DNA of 64,000 bases from Isoetes taiwanensis (lineage: Eukaryota; Streptophyta; Lycopodiopsida; Isoetales; Isoetaceae): assembly GCA_021234155.1 (NCBI GenBank), contig JAJEKV010000078.1, positions 2,356,001 to 2,420,000 on the forward strand. Direction: 5' to 3'. The notes beneath the pieces were generated by a model. It did no database searches. It was not told the DNA's origin and saw only the letters and a list, made by a program, of their open reading frames with translations. Of this stretch, positions 34,691 to 45,775 are shown piece after piece (position 1 is the stretch's first letter; every line of letters begins with the position of its first letter). The position numbers were made by a program, and so were the translations under genes.

Positions 34691-37600
34691 AATAGAATAG
34701 CTAGACATAATGGAATGCATGGAGTTAGGTATTGTTCCCTGGTTGTGGTAGTTTATGGCTTTTGGAAAATTGCAGATTAAATGCAGATCTCTATCTGCAT
34801 CAAAGTGCCATCTTTCCTGTTTCCACACAATCAGTCGAGTTCCAATGTGCAACCCATTCCTAGCGGAGATTGTCCTCATAAATGGACATTGCACTTAAAA
34901 TTTAACCACTGCAACTAATTAAATCATCATTTGAGTGTGAGAGGGAGCGTTCGTATATAAGAACTATGGTGAAATATTGGCAACGTTGCTTTACCAAATA
35001 CACATCATAGTGCATCGAGCTTTAGTTCATCTTTTCATATTGCATACTGGTTAGTGATAGAAGTTCCTTTAAGTTGTTTGTTGAAAAGCAGTGTTTTTTA
35101 TTTCCTTTTTATTTTTATTGTTTTTTTGTCTTTGATTCGAGATGCTATTAGACTAATTGTAGTGTTGCATTTGTTTTTTGGAGTTCAGTCATTTCTTACA
35201 TTGTATGAAGTTCTTTCGTTTTCGGTCTTATAAATTTTGAATTTGGTGTTCAGTTATTTCTTAGGCATTGTATGACGTTCTTAAGTTTTTGGTCTTGCAA
35301 ATTCTAAATTCGGGTCTGAGGAATACCTCTTGAAATTATATCAACAATGATATCGTTGTAATAGCAAAACATGTACAATATTATAAGACATGTTCAACTA
35401 TATTTCATCAACACAGTTGTCGTAAAGGCAACTTGAGCAACTTAGGAAGGGATGTCTAATTATGTTGCCATGGACCTGTGTTGACAAACTATCGTCTATA
35501 TGTTAACCCCAAATAGTAAATTGAGAACACTTAAACTATGTCTATCATAGATAAGACATAGATATGTGTTCAGAATCTATGCTACTCACGTGACAATGGC
35601 AAAATGTCTTAATAAACTCTAAACCTATTCAAACAACATAGTAAATAGTTTAATAACCAGACAAATTTGGAAACTCCAGAGACATGATAACTGCTCTTTA
35701 AACTACTACTTTTTGCTCGAAAAAGATATTGCGTCTATTGTTTGTTAGTTGTTGATCCAGATGGTCTTCTACACTTTTAAAATAATTCACTGTTGCTTGC
35801 TGCCTCAGACAATGTAATGCTTCTGCAGCAAGTTGAATGGAAGTGCCTTGTGAAGTCATGCAGCGTGTAATTCAAAACTGTCTTGCATAACCTGAATAAT
35901 TTTTAACCAAAAGCATGCACATAAAATTTTTTGGAGCATACGCTAATGTGCAAGAAACCCTTAGGAAAGTCAGTTCAAGTAAGATTTTCATGCCTCCCAT
36001 CTTGTTGCCCAGTCTTTGGTAATCGTGAGATGAGGATTGCTGTCTCATGATTGCTGCGAGTCAAAGATGTGCTTTTTCAGCAATGCACTTCAAAAAGATC
36101 AATACCAGAGAAGGTGAAATGTGGGTTTCATGAGGTCCTCGGACTCCAAGTACAATTCAGAATGCAAGAACTTGTTGCATCAGGGCAGACTCCAATAATG
36201 ATGATTTTGCTTGAGCAATCTGCACTGTTCTTTCTGCTCCAAGTACATTTACATTAAATGCAAACAAAGCTATAGATAGTAAATGAACACAATAAGCTCT
36301 ATAGTAACTAATGCATCCACATGTAAGTAAATTTCATACACAACCAATTTGTGTCCTTCGAGTTAGAACTCCACATTGCATATTAAGAAATTCAGTCAAA
36401 ATGTAGTATAAATTTAGGATTATAATTTAGTCAATGTAAAAGCATAATTGATTCAACTTCAACTGCCAAGGAGGTATACAACAGACCTTCTAAATTATCA
36501 CAAAGGAATAAATTGATGTGGCTTTTCAGCAATAACGATAAGTTAATCAATACAGATAAGCTTGACTCTTACTGCTCCTTTCTAGAGCATTGAAATGTTG
36601 AATTCATACACCAAAGACAAATTACAAAAGATTACATTCAACTTCCATATTTGCTATCCTTGTTGTGGCTGATATTTGACTAAGTGATGTTTGCAATGAT
36701 AGCATTCCCCTGCAGGTTATTCGGTGCCCCACAAATGACAAAGAACTGCAAATTTGACATATTGCAAAGCATATGGCATAATGATGAGGAAGTATGATGT
36801 GGCTGTTGTCGAATTGCCAGAACTGGGCCAAGCATGACGCTGCAAATCTACATCAATATACTTGCTCCAAACAAAAGGCATTATAAACAAACAAAAGATG
36901 CTTTTGCTTGCACCTTTTTGAACTTCCACATATGACCCTACCTTTTGCAGCTTGAATTGCATATGTAACTTCTTCATGGGTGTGATATGTTCTTGATGGG
37001 TGCAATACGTCTTGAAAGCCTGTGGTGACATGTAAGCTACAGAAAAATACATGGTACTTGCCAAATGCAACTTTGTTAAGGAGGCAAGGCAAGTTTTGGA
37101 TGAAGTCCTAGTTTATGATGTTATGCCTTGAATCACATAATTTCAGAGGATACATATCAAGAACATGCAGAGGAAGCATTGAAATGCTTTGATGAGGTGC
37201 AAAGGATCACAGAAAAAGAGAGAAGCGAGCAAACTTACCAGCACATTGGGTCTGGATGCTTAAGTTATGGGTAGGCATCTTAGAAACAGCCACATTCAGA
37301 TAACCTCCTTTTCTTGTTTGATTCTTCAAGTATTCTTCAAGTATTAGATAGCTGGGCATTTTAGATAAAGGCCATCATAGACAACCATCATCGCAAACTA
37401 ATTCATCCGAAGATATGAAGACTTGATGTAACAAACTCTGTAACAAACTCTTAATTGAAGATGAAGATCAAACCTACTTATGGTACTCACAATATGCCTT
37501 CAACCATAGTCTGGATGTCCACTTGGATGTCTCTTCACCAGCGGCAAATATTTGAAAAACAGTAACCTCGCAAATGACTACAAGAACTCTCTGCCAGTCT

Positions 37601-37840
37601 CGCCTTGGTAAATTAAAATGAAAGAACAAATTCAGTAAAGCAGCAACGACACTAACCTAGAATGCATTGTGAAGATGGGTTGCTGACTAAGCTGCCTCTT
37701 CTCCCTATTCCTGCATCGAATTTAAAGACGAAGAAGCGATTAGCAGTTTCGAAATGATATTAGGAGGAACACATGATGCAAATAGCTATGATCTCTTCAC
37801 AGGGCTTCGATTAATCTCCTTTTTTGCACTGTGTTTCAGG
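34691..37840. other. no gene seen
   Basis: AT-rich DNA. The left part may continue the Helitron whose 3' end is at 28298. Frames near 36717-37092 (minus) and 36051-36257 (plus) are short and match nothing I know. Confidence 0.45.
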
Positions 37841-38211
37841 TGTTTAGTTGAGCCCGCCATGCATGCCTCTGTGGATTCCATCTCGCTGTGCTTTGTCTCC
37901 CCTTTTCTTACAATCCCTATTTCGTTTTCTGCTGTGGATCTTTATCCGTTCTGATCCTCTCATCCTGCCGGATCTATTTGAGCCCCTTCTGTGCAAGGCA
38001 ACAGGGCCCTCTTTTCCCCCATTCGTTGATCTCCGGCCGATGGTGAGTTGATGGTTGTTTTCCCCCCTCATTTCTCTGATGCTTTCTCTCATTTTTCGTA
38101 TCTTGCAGGATCGGCCTCATTGCATAACATCCGTCGTTCAATACCAGTCTGTGGATCGAAAGTAATATCTTACCCCTGTTGATCATGAACTCGGCTCAGA
38201 TCAAGGGAAAA

Positions 38212-38304
38212 AATCGTAGCTGTGAGGAGTGAGGCGCCAAGAATCGTAGCTGTGAGGAGTGAGGCGCCAAGAATCGTAGGTGTGAGGAGGAGTGAGGCGC
38301 CAAG
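38212..38304. repeat. 30-bp tandem repeat, three units
   Basis: The unit aatcgtagctgtgaggagtg plus aggcgccaag is repeated at 38212, 38242 and 38272. The third has a 3-bp insertion. It lies about 220 bp upstream of the TATA box at 38525. Confidence 0.92.
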
Positions 38305-38524
38305 AAAAAACGGTAGAAACGCCGGGAAGATCCGATGTAGATGATCGAGGTCTGTGATAATTTCCATTCAAATTTGGCATCAAAGCTGGCAACTTGCGTC
38401 CCGCGAGAGGACCCGCAAACTGAAAGGGAACGCCGCATGCGTCTACACTGCGGCGTTCGAGGCACGATGCCCAACACCCTTTCATTTTAAAAAAGAAGAT
38501 AGGGGTGTACGCATGGGCTCAAGA

Positions 38525-38532
38525 TATAAATA
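38525..38532 (+). promoter_or_regulatory. TATA box upstream of the hairpin array
   Basis: gatataaatacc is a good TATA box. Transcription would start near 38555, at the beginning of the dyad array, and run toward the RT ORF. Confidence 0.45.
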
Positions 38533-38535
38533 CCC

Positions 38536-39325
38536 TGGTTTCGGGGATCCCGGAGCTAGAGATCCCGTCCTCCGGAATCCCCAGGCATTCTCGACGGGAT
38601 CCATTCGGGGACCCCGTTTTTCGATCTTGACACATCACGTACACGTCCGTCGATCCGGGCCATCCGAAACCCCGTCGAATCTCCGCCGTCCGCAGAGATT
38701 CCCTCCTCCGGGATCACGCTCGGTGATCCCCTCCTCCGGGATCACGAGGGCCTGGTCGATATCCTCTCCCGATATCGGCCGTGGTGATCCCCACCTCCGG
38801 GATCACATCCATGGCGGGGCGTGATCCCATCCTCCCGGATCACGCCCCCACGACCCCTCGTTATCCGCCACGGACGCCGGTGATCCCGTCTCGGAATCCG
38901 CGGTCAACGGGCGGTTGTGATCTCCTCCTCCCGGATCACACCACCGGCGGCCTTGTTATCCGCCCGAGTTGATCCCCGCCTCCGGGATCCACGCGTCGCG
39001 GGCTGACACGCCCGATATGCCCACGATGTCCGCCATCTTTGTAATTGGGTGATCCCGCCCTCAGGGATCCTCGTCCGGCTGATCGGCCGTCCACGCCATG
39101 TCATGTGCCAAGGTGTTCATGAGTGATGCCGCCCTCCGGGATCCCACGCCCGGGGCTGACCTCCCAGATGTGGCACGCTGTTCGCCAAGGTGTTCGCCAC
39201 GTTGTTCGCCAAGGTGTTCGCCACGGTGATCGCGAGTGATCCTGCCCTCCGGGATCCCACGTCCGTGGCTGACGTGGCCGTCAAATCGCGACCGTCGGTT
39301 ATCCCGCCCTCCGGAATCACGTCCT
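38536..39325 (+). repeat. array of about 12 short dyads (GTGATCCC ... GGGATCAC)
   Basis: CpG-rich DNA in which a 20-22-base dyad recurs at irregular spacing of about 30-110 bp. Examples: gtgatcccctcctccgggat near 38728, gtgatccccacctccgggat near 38782, tgatcccgccctcagggatc near 39050, tgatcctgccctccgggatc near 39237. The arms are about 8 bp and the spacer is a conserved pyrimidine run (CNCCTCC). Near 39180-39240 there is also a local repeat of ttcgccaaggtg. Weak peptide repeats (VIPSSGIT, VIPTSGIT) arise in some frames but not in one continuous frame. Confidence 0.85.
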
Positions 39326-39600
39326 TGCAATTACGTGCCGTCCACATGGTAGCATCGAAGCGGGCCTTTCAAATTTAAGGCTGACGACTGAATTATTACG
39401 CCGTACATTGCCAATAATGTGGTGCCACGTAGACAAGTGATTCCGGAAGAGGGAATTCCCACTCTTCCGGAGTGCAATTTTCGGATTGCTCTGCACCCGA
39501 CCTCTGTCCCATTTTCTGAGAGGAGAGTGCCCGATTCAGGCGGCGCTGTAGCCGCTGTGTCTCGATACGAAGGCGCCAGAGTTACTTTGACTTGTTTAAG

Positions 39601-39694
39601 GTAAAAAATCGATTGAATAGACCTCGGTCGACCTCGGTTTACTGTTTTTTAACCTTTGCTTTGTTTTTTAACGTATTCTTGTCCGTCCTTGCAG
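39601..39694 (+). other. candidate intron before the element's first ORF
   Basis: A donor (aag/gtaaaa) at 39601 and a pyrimidine-rich acceptor (gtccgtccttgcag) at 39694 bound a 94-bp intron. The acceptor is followed at once by ATGGAC, the start of the 109-aa ORF. Confidence 0.5.
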
Positions 39695-40024
39695 ATGGAC
39701 GAATCTATTAACCTGGAAGTTAGCTTGAATACCTCCATAAATGAGAACTGGGGGCCCGCAGATGAGGCTGCAAACTCCCTTAAGTTACCAGACTGTTTCA
39801 GAGATATAGCCGGGTTTGGATCAGATGCAGAGGTGGAATCCCCTTCCAAGGAGAAGAAAAAGCCTGATCCGACAACAGTGGTCGAGCCCCCTGCAGATAA
39901 AAATCCAGCCTCTCTTGAGGCTCATTGGCAGGAGGATATTCATGGGGCTCAAGGGGATGGCGAGGTTGTTCGGGAAGAATTCTTGGAGCACCCACAGGAA
40001 GAGCCCCCAGACTATACCTCTTGA
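39695..40024 (+). CDS. hydrophilic 109-aa ORF upstream of the reverse transcriptase
   Basis: Starts MDESINLEVSLNTSINENWG and is acidic and proline-rich (PSKEKKKPDPTTVVEPPAD), with a stop after EEPPDYTS. The start is chosen because it directly follows a strong splice acceptor. There is no known domain. It is one frame off from the RT ORF, and its overlapping frame (GDDGIMEVLTEVAYLA) joins the RT in phase except for a TAG at 40074. It is therefore probably the N-terminal part of the same element protein after a frameshift. Confidence 0.45.
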   Translation: MDESINLEVSLNTSINENWGPADEAANSLKLPDCFRDIAGFGSDAEVESPSKEKKKPDPTTVVEPPADKNPASLEAHWQEDIHGAQGDGEVVREEFLEHPQEEPPDYTS

Positions 40025-40082
40025 AGGAGATGATGGTATTATGGAAGTTCTTACAGAAGTTGCCTACTTAGCGTAGGAATTC

Positions 40083-40922
40083 ATGACTCACAAATTACCT
40101 CTGGCCCAACTTGTTGTTGTGAACAGGTCTGGTTCTTTTAATGCTAAATGGAAGAAAGTGATTGATGAGAATGTGAAGGGATTCATAATTTCAAAACAGG
40201 ATTTTTGCAAAATTAACAATTGGTTGTTATGCCACTGTTATCTTCAAATGGGATCCCAGATTTGGCGACAGAAAAAAGGCATCCCAATGGGATTCTCAAG
40301 CAGTCCAGCTTGGTGCAACTTATACCTTTCTTATTTTGAACTCAGGTTTATTTCTAGGCTTGCTCATCTCGGCAGATTTAGTGATATTTCCAAGTTCCAA
40401 TTTTCCTTTAGGTATATTGATGATTTATGCATCATCGATGGAGGAGATCTCCAAGAATTCTTTTCCAAAGATGCTATGTGTACAGTCTATAACATGGACC
40501 TATTGGGACTAAAAGATGAAACAGTTTATGATAAAAATTCTGGCTTGGGGATGAGTATCAATTTCCTCAATATTTCAGTGCAGGTATGAGATCCATATAG
40601 TGGCTTGTTCCACTACTTTAGATATGACAAACGAAATAAGCTGAAGTTTAAAGTTAACAGATTTATTAAGGCTTGTGGTTGTAGGCCATATGGTCAAGCC
40701 TCCAAAGTGATCATTTCTCAGATCTTTCCATTTGTGTATGCACATTCGAATAGCCTGGCAGCTGCTGTTGACATCTGCAACTTAATGGATACTTTCTCCG
40801 GTAATGGCTTCCTCAAAAAGGATATTTCAAGAATTGTGTTCCATACTCTCAAGTTTAACAATTTTCCGGGCCTTCCTTTTGATATTGAAGACATGTCTAG
40901 GATCTTGAGAGATTTACTGTAA
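40083..40922 (+). pseudogene. YIDD reverse transcriptase, Penelope-like (one in-frame stop)
   Basis: Two same-phase frames (40083-40589 and 40605-40922) are separated only by one TGA. Residues 64-88 contain KKGIPMGFSSSPAWCNLYLS, the primer-grip/template-side motif. Residues 110-114 are RYIDD, the catalytic motif. After the stop come RYDKRNKLKFKVNRFI, SKVIISQIFPFVYAHSN and SGNGFLKKDIS, which form the thumb. GIPMG plus a following YDKR...F block is typical of a Penelope-like RT group common in animals and some algae, and unlike LINE or gypsy enzymes. No GIY-YIG endonuclease follows the RT, nor is one visible upstream. The group assignment is by eye. Confidence 0.6.
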
Positions 40923-40962
40923 GTTTCCTATATCTTCTAATTTTTTCTTTCTTTACGGGTTG

Positions 40963-40997
40963 GGTAGGATCCCTGTGTTGCAGCAGGGTCCTACCCT
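40963..40997 (+). terminator. strong inverted repeat just after the RT ORF
   Basis: gggtaggatccctg and cagggtcctaccc pair over 12-13 bp with one bulge and an 8-nt loop, 40 bp after the RT stop. It could be an RNA-end structure or a recognition hairpin of the element. The feature type is only a placeholder, since its function is unknown. Confidence 0.7.
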
Positions 40998-40999
40998 TC

Positions 41000-42871
41000 C
41001 TGTTGCAGCATTTTTGTCATCTTCGTTTGACCTTTCCTAGGGACCTCCCAATCTGGGGTAGGAGGTAGGTTTTTTTATGTATATCTTTGTAATTTTATCC
41101 TTTTTCTAATAGTCTGGCCCTGCTTATACAACAGTATTTTCTATACCCTACACCTTTGATTTTTCGTCTATTATTTCGTTTCTTTGTGTTTTCTTATTTC
41201 ATTTTCATACTTGACCTTGATTGCCAAAAAAACCCTTAGTTTAGGGTTTGCTTACGGCACCAGATGCTCTGGCCATGGACGGAGACGTCAATCTATCTGC
41301 TCTAACTATTCGTCTTCACGGCTGGATCTTCTATAGACGGATGACCTTCCATTGTTTCACTGCTGTCCGCTTACCCATCTACCTATTTCATGGACTATTT
41401 TCCCATCGCCCAGTTGCTCCTTACCTTTGGTTACTGGCTGACTATTGCCTTCCTTGGATGGGAAGAAAGAAAGGTGGCTAAAACAAAGCTACCATTCTCA
41501 GATTGGAGAACGATAGGAAGATGGCTGAGAAGAGAAAAAGCATGTTCAATTTTCATAAACCTGCAAAAGTGGCAAATCCTTCTATGAAATCTGCTGGTAT
41601 GGAAGGCCAGGATAGTACTGCTCCCATTATTATTGGCTCACTAACCAATTCCTCCATATTGGATGTGCCTGGTGTTCCCATTACCCCTGTTATTGCTCAG
41701 ATGCAAACTACTGTTCAACCGGATGTATTGTCTGCACCAAGTGACGTCAAGCAGGTCTCATCATATGTTTACGTTTTAGTCACAAGTTAACTTGATTGTC
41801 ATTCTGCTATGACCTCTAATTTCTAATAGGTTAGCCTCTTTTGTGCACTGGCCCTCCGTGAATCTCCATTATTTACTTAGGTCCATTGTTTTTTAGATTT
41901 TAATCTCTTGTCCTTTAACTCTATATTATGTCGTTTTTGCTGTTTCCGTTTACAGCATAGCTAGCTTGAGCCGTTATCTATTGTGGTTGTTCTATAATGG
42001 TCTCTTCTTATGCTATCCAAGTTCTATTAGCGCTCAATTTACTGATTTAATTCATTTCATGTCTTGTATTGTCTTAAAAAGCAAACATATTGATTGATAA
42101 TTTGCTGAACTTATGCATAGGCTCAGGTTTAGTCCGTTAGGTGGCATTGGCTTACCACTGTGTTGTAATTATTTGCTAAGGTTCTTATGGTGATAGGCGT
42201 TAAGCCGGTTTTAGTCCACTGCTTACCTGCATGTAGCTTAACTTATTACCCTTCTTAGGCTAATATTGTTTTGGTTCTACTGCAGGTAACCGGACTAAAC
42301 CCTCCATGTGGTTTCTTGGTTTCAGTTCGAGCATTATTACTGCTCCATTCTGCTGTTTCTGCCTTATGGTGATAAATTTCGAACTTTAGTTACTTTGTGA
42401 CCTGTTTTTATGCACCATTTTTGTGGTTTTGGAAGGCCATAAACTTGCTATTTTCATGTGACAAGATCCTTTTTAATACATTACTCATATTCGGTTCATT
42501 CCTTTCTTTTTCATTTGTTTGGTCTATTAAATTTATTTCCATTAATCTGTCTCCTTCTGTTTTTTTATCTTATGCTTTAGTTTAATTTATACTTTGTATT
42601 GTTCTATTTTGTAATGCATCCTTTATTCCTCCTTTTCTTTTCTTTTCTTATATATATTTTATTGTCTTCTTTTCCTTTAAATCTTTAATTCTTTGTCCTT
42701 TTCAATTCCTTCTATTCTATTCTATTCTATTCTATTTATTTTACTTTATTCTTATGATCCTTATCAAGGCTTGGGTAGGATTCTGCACCAAATCTTATTC
42801 AAGGCTGCAATCTAAAAAACTTGATCTCCCACATGGGTCTTCTAGTTTTTAAATCTAATTTCTTTCTGATT
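41000..42871. other. 3' region of the RT element and weak ORFs
   Basis: T-rich plus strand. A frame at 41503-41790 (MAEKRKSMFNFHKPAKVANP ... VPGVPITPVIAQMQTTVQ) has the Ser/Thr/Pro-rich style of LINE ORF1 N-termini and loosely resembles the text near 62340-62450. A short (TCTAT)5 tract lies at 42711-42735. No other gene is seen. Confidence 0.35.
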
Positions 42872-43384
42872 TTTTTTATAAATCAGTGTCATGCATTCTT
42901 GTTTACTGCTGGTATAGATTTATGTCTCGCATGGTAACAACCTTACAGGATTCATACCATCTACCTTTAGAATTTGCAAAATTTGATGTGCTTAATGTTT
43001 GAGTAACGAGCTTCATGATTTAGTGCCATCTGAATTGGCCAAGTGCACTAGCTTGTTCCTCTAGCTTATTGCTGATGCAGTTTCCCAGGTCTTGTAAACA
43101 AAAGCATGCCACCATGAGCACTACCAGTCAGCCGAGATTTTATTCTACTACCATTTTTTATCTTGAGATATTGCTGTTTGTCTAAAGTTGAACTTGCTTG
43201 CCTTATAATTCATTGAAATTTGTCTATACTTAAGAGTCATTTTGATTTATTAGATAGAACAGACTTTAATTACTGATATTTGCAGTTCTAATACTGATAT
43301 TGCAGCAACATGTTTCGTTAAATGCTCATTTTCATATTATACAGTTCTTTTAGTTCTAAATGTGTTGTTCTAATGGCAACATAG

Positions 43385-43715
43385 AGCCTTGGACTATGTT
43401 AACAGGACAAGCCCAGGTATCATCTTCAGGATGGGACCCAAGAAGGTGAAAGAAGTTATGAACACAGTAAGTGTTTTCAAATACAATATTCGTGGTGGGT
43501 CTCATTCTATATTAATCTTTTACTTATACGTGCAGAATATTTGCTATATCGAAACCAACTATATGAAGCTTTTTTGTTTCATATTGTGTAAAGCAATTTT
43601 CATCAGATCAAATTAGAGCTAAATTCTCCATTAAACTGATCAGGAGGACAATGATGAAAGCGAAAGAAATGAAGTCCGTAGAGATGAAGATAACCTTGAC
43701 GGTCGAGAGGACTGA
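43385..43715 (+). pseudogene. 3' end of an unidentified gene (copy A)
   Basis: Exon 43385-43466 (after atag, before gtaagt) encodes LDYVNRTSPGIIFRMGPKKV and KEVMNT. Exon 43644-43715 encodes the acidic tail EDNDESERNEVRRDEDNLDG and REDD, with a stop. The middle exon has lost 16 bp, including its donor, relative to copy B. The protein is not recognised. It looks like the C-terminus of a nuclear-type protein, but I have no firm basis for a name. Confidence 0.5.
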
Positions 43716-44104
43716 ATTTATTGCATATGACAATGACATCTGAAATGTATAATTAGATAACAAGCATGAACTCAATGTTGATATCATTCTTATTGATAAT
43801 TAAATTAGTTTCTTTGTCTTCTTATACTATCAAACTTCCTATTATATCTTTATTGTGTAATCCAATAATAATGTAGACATTGGCAATCTAACAATAGCCT
43901 AAGTAAATGCAAGTTGTAGCCATAGTTAAATTGTTTCTAGATTGTCATTGTTTCTTTTAAATAGTTCCCCTTATTTCTTTGAGAAAGTTTTGATGCTAAA
44001 TTGTCACTATTTTACAAGTGGTGCCTCTAAAATTTGCTAATACCTTGTTGTAATATTGACACACGTCCCAGAAAGTTTTGATGCTAAATTGACACAAGCT
44101 TATC

Positions 44105-44181
44105 AAAGTTTTGATTGTAAATTTTTTTTTTTTGAAGAACTGTGTCATCAATATATTAAAAGAAAGTTTTGATTGTAAATT
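44105..44181 (-). mobile_element. 39-bp LINE 3' tail with 19-bp target duplication
   Basis: The site AAAGTTTTGATTGTAAATT is present at 44105-44123 and 44163-44181. Between them are ten T and gaagaactgtgtcatcaata, which on the minus strand is a LINE-like 3' end with poly(A). Copy B has the empty site once (about 52785-52804). Confidence 0.85.
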
Positions 44182-44354
44182 GATGCAAGTTTAACAAAGT
44201 TTTGATCCTAAGGTATCACTATTTCAGTTTGAAGTTTGCTAATACCAAGTGTAATTTTGATACACTTACAAAAGAAAACTCGTCACTACGTACTTGTAGT
44301 TTCGACACAAACCGTTACTTAATATCAATGTAAAGTTTGTCATAAATCGTAGAA

Positions 44355-44897
44355 TAGAATAGAATAGAATAGTTTTTTTAACGTCCACGGAGACCAATAG
44401 GTCATGGGACCCATACAATGGGCTAGTACAATCATTACTACTAGGATTAAAAAACCCCTGCCTCGAAAGATTTTCAAGGGAAAAACCTTTGCAGTAATGA
44501 TGATACTAGACAAGCTTAGATAATGACTACTGAAGGGCTCAGTAATTGCAGACGTTTATCTAGAACCTCAAGTATGTATAATGCCAAGTCATGCACAGAT
44601 GGTGCGATGAGAAGTTGTGGAAGCGTGGAATGGAATGCTAAGGTCGAAAAATGATTCCGGACTATCTCAAAAGCAGGGCAACTCAGAAGAGTATGGCTTT
44701 CATCTTCAATAACCTGTAACTGGCAACAGGCACATAGTCTTGCTTCTCGCGGCAATTGCGGCCGCTCCCATCTACCTGTCTCAATCCGTAGCCTGTGGGA
44801 CCCCGTACGAATTGATGCAATAGCTACAAGCTTGTTCCTGGACAATGAAGCAAGCAAATAAGCTTGGGGCCCTGGTGCCAAAGTGGGATTTATGTGT
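44355..44897 (-). mobile_element. 5'-truncated LINE with a (TATTC)n tail
   Basis: 543 bp inserted into copy A, flanked by GTAGAA on both sides (44349-44354 and 44898-44903). Copy B has the unbroken site. On the minus strand it encodes the RT C-terminus: IRTGSHRLRIETGRWERPQL, then the Cys-rich motif LCACCQLQVIEDESHTLLSC, typical of the end of plant non-LTR RTs. The 3' end is a pentanucleotide (ATTCT)n tract instead of poly(A). Confidence 0.85.
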
Positions 44898-45087
44898 GTA
44901 GAAGAACTCAACACAATGCCGATTGATATTCCAAACACTAAACTCCTATAATAGGTGATGCGATTTTGTCAAAATGCTAATTACAATCTTGTTGAAAACT
45001 CTATTAGTGTCAACATTACTTTTCCTTCCTATTATAAAGCAGTTACATTTTTTTGCTCGCCTCTAATATCTTCCTTACAAATTAGGA

Positions 45088-45370
45088 GAGCATGACACGT
45101 TGCATTGAGGCATTTATGGCATTAATTTCAGATTTGAGGCATTTATGAGCATTTATGGCGGAGTAAGATATGAGCATTACCATAGAATGACACGTTGCAT
45201 TCATCATTACATTTTTTGTGTTCGCATGCGTAATTTCTTCCTTAAAAATTAGGAGAGCATGACCGCGTTGCATTGAGGCATTTATGGCATTAATTTTGAT
45301 TTGAGGCATTTATGAGCATTTATGGCGGAGGAAGATATGAGCATTACTATAGAATGACACGTTGCATTCA
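45088..45370. repeat. direct repeat pair, about 120 bp, offset 166 bp
   Basis: The block from gagagcatgacacgttgcat through atgagcatttatggcgga to tgacacgttgcattcatc occurs at 45088-45208 and again at 45254-45370. Confidence 0.85.
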
Positions 45371-45775
45371 TCGCATTTATGGCAGATTTGTGCACTTTGC
45401 ATTTATTGCAGCCATTAATACACTTTGCATTTATTGTGGCCATTAATACGCTTTGATTTTTTGGAATTATCAAAGCCGCGACATACGTGCACTTTGCATT
45501 TATTGTGGCCATTAATACCTTTTGCATTTATTGCGGCCATTAATACGCTTTGCATTTATTGCAGCCATTAATACGCTTTGCATTTATTGCGAATTATCAA
45601 AGCACGACATGTGTGCACTTTGCATTTATTGCGGCAATTAATACCCTTTGCATTTATTATGGCCATTAATATGCTTTGCATTTATTGCGCCATTAATATA
45701 CGCTTTGCATTTATTATGAATTATCAAAGCCGCGACATGTGTGCACTTTGCATTTATTATGGCCATTGGCAAATT
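45365..45775. repeat. minisatellite with higher-order structure
   Basis: The basic unit is about 28 bp (ctttgcatttattgcggcca plus ttaatacg), with more than ten copies. A marker gaattatcaaagccgcgaca recurs near 45462, 45591 and 45718, giving a higher-order period of about 128 bp. Present only in copy A. Confidence 0.9.

Noticed and set aside
38354-38824. 156-aa ORF with VIPSSGIT-type peptide repeats
   Set aside because: The peptides follow from the dyad array, and the frame changes between repeats. Selection seems to act on the nucleotide dyad, not the peptide.
41226-41250. Telomere-like motif (aaacccttagtttagggttt)
   Set aside because: Only one imperfect unit on each strand, not an array. 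TTTAGGG-like leaders are also common in plant genes.
45365-45775. CRISPR-like repeat array
   Set aside because: The repeats are directly tandem without unique spacers and the sequence is eukaryotic. It is a minisatellite.
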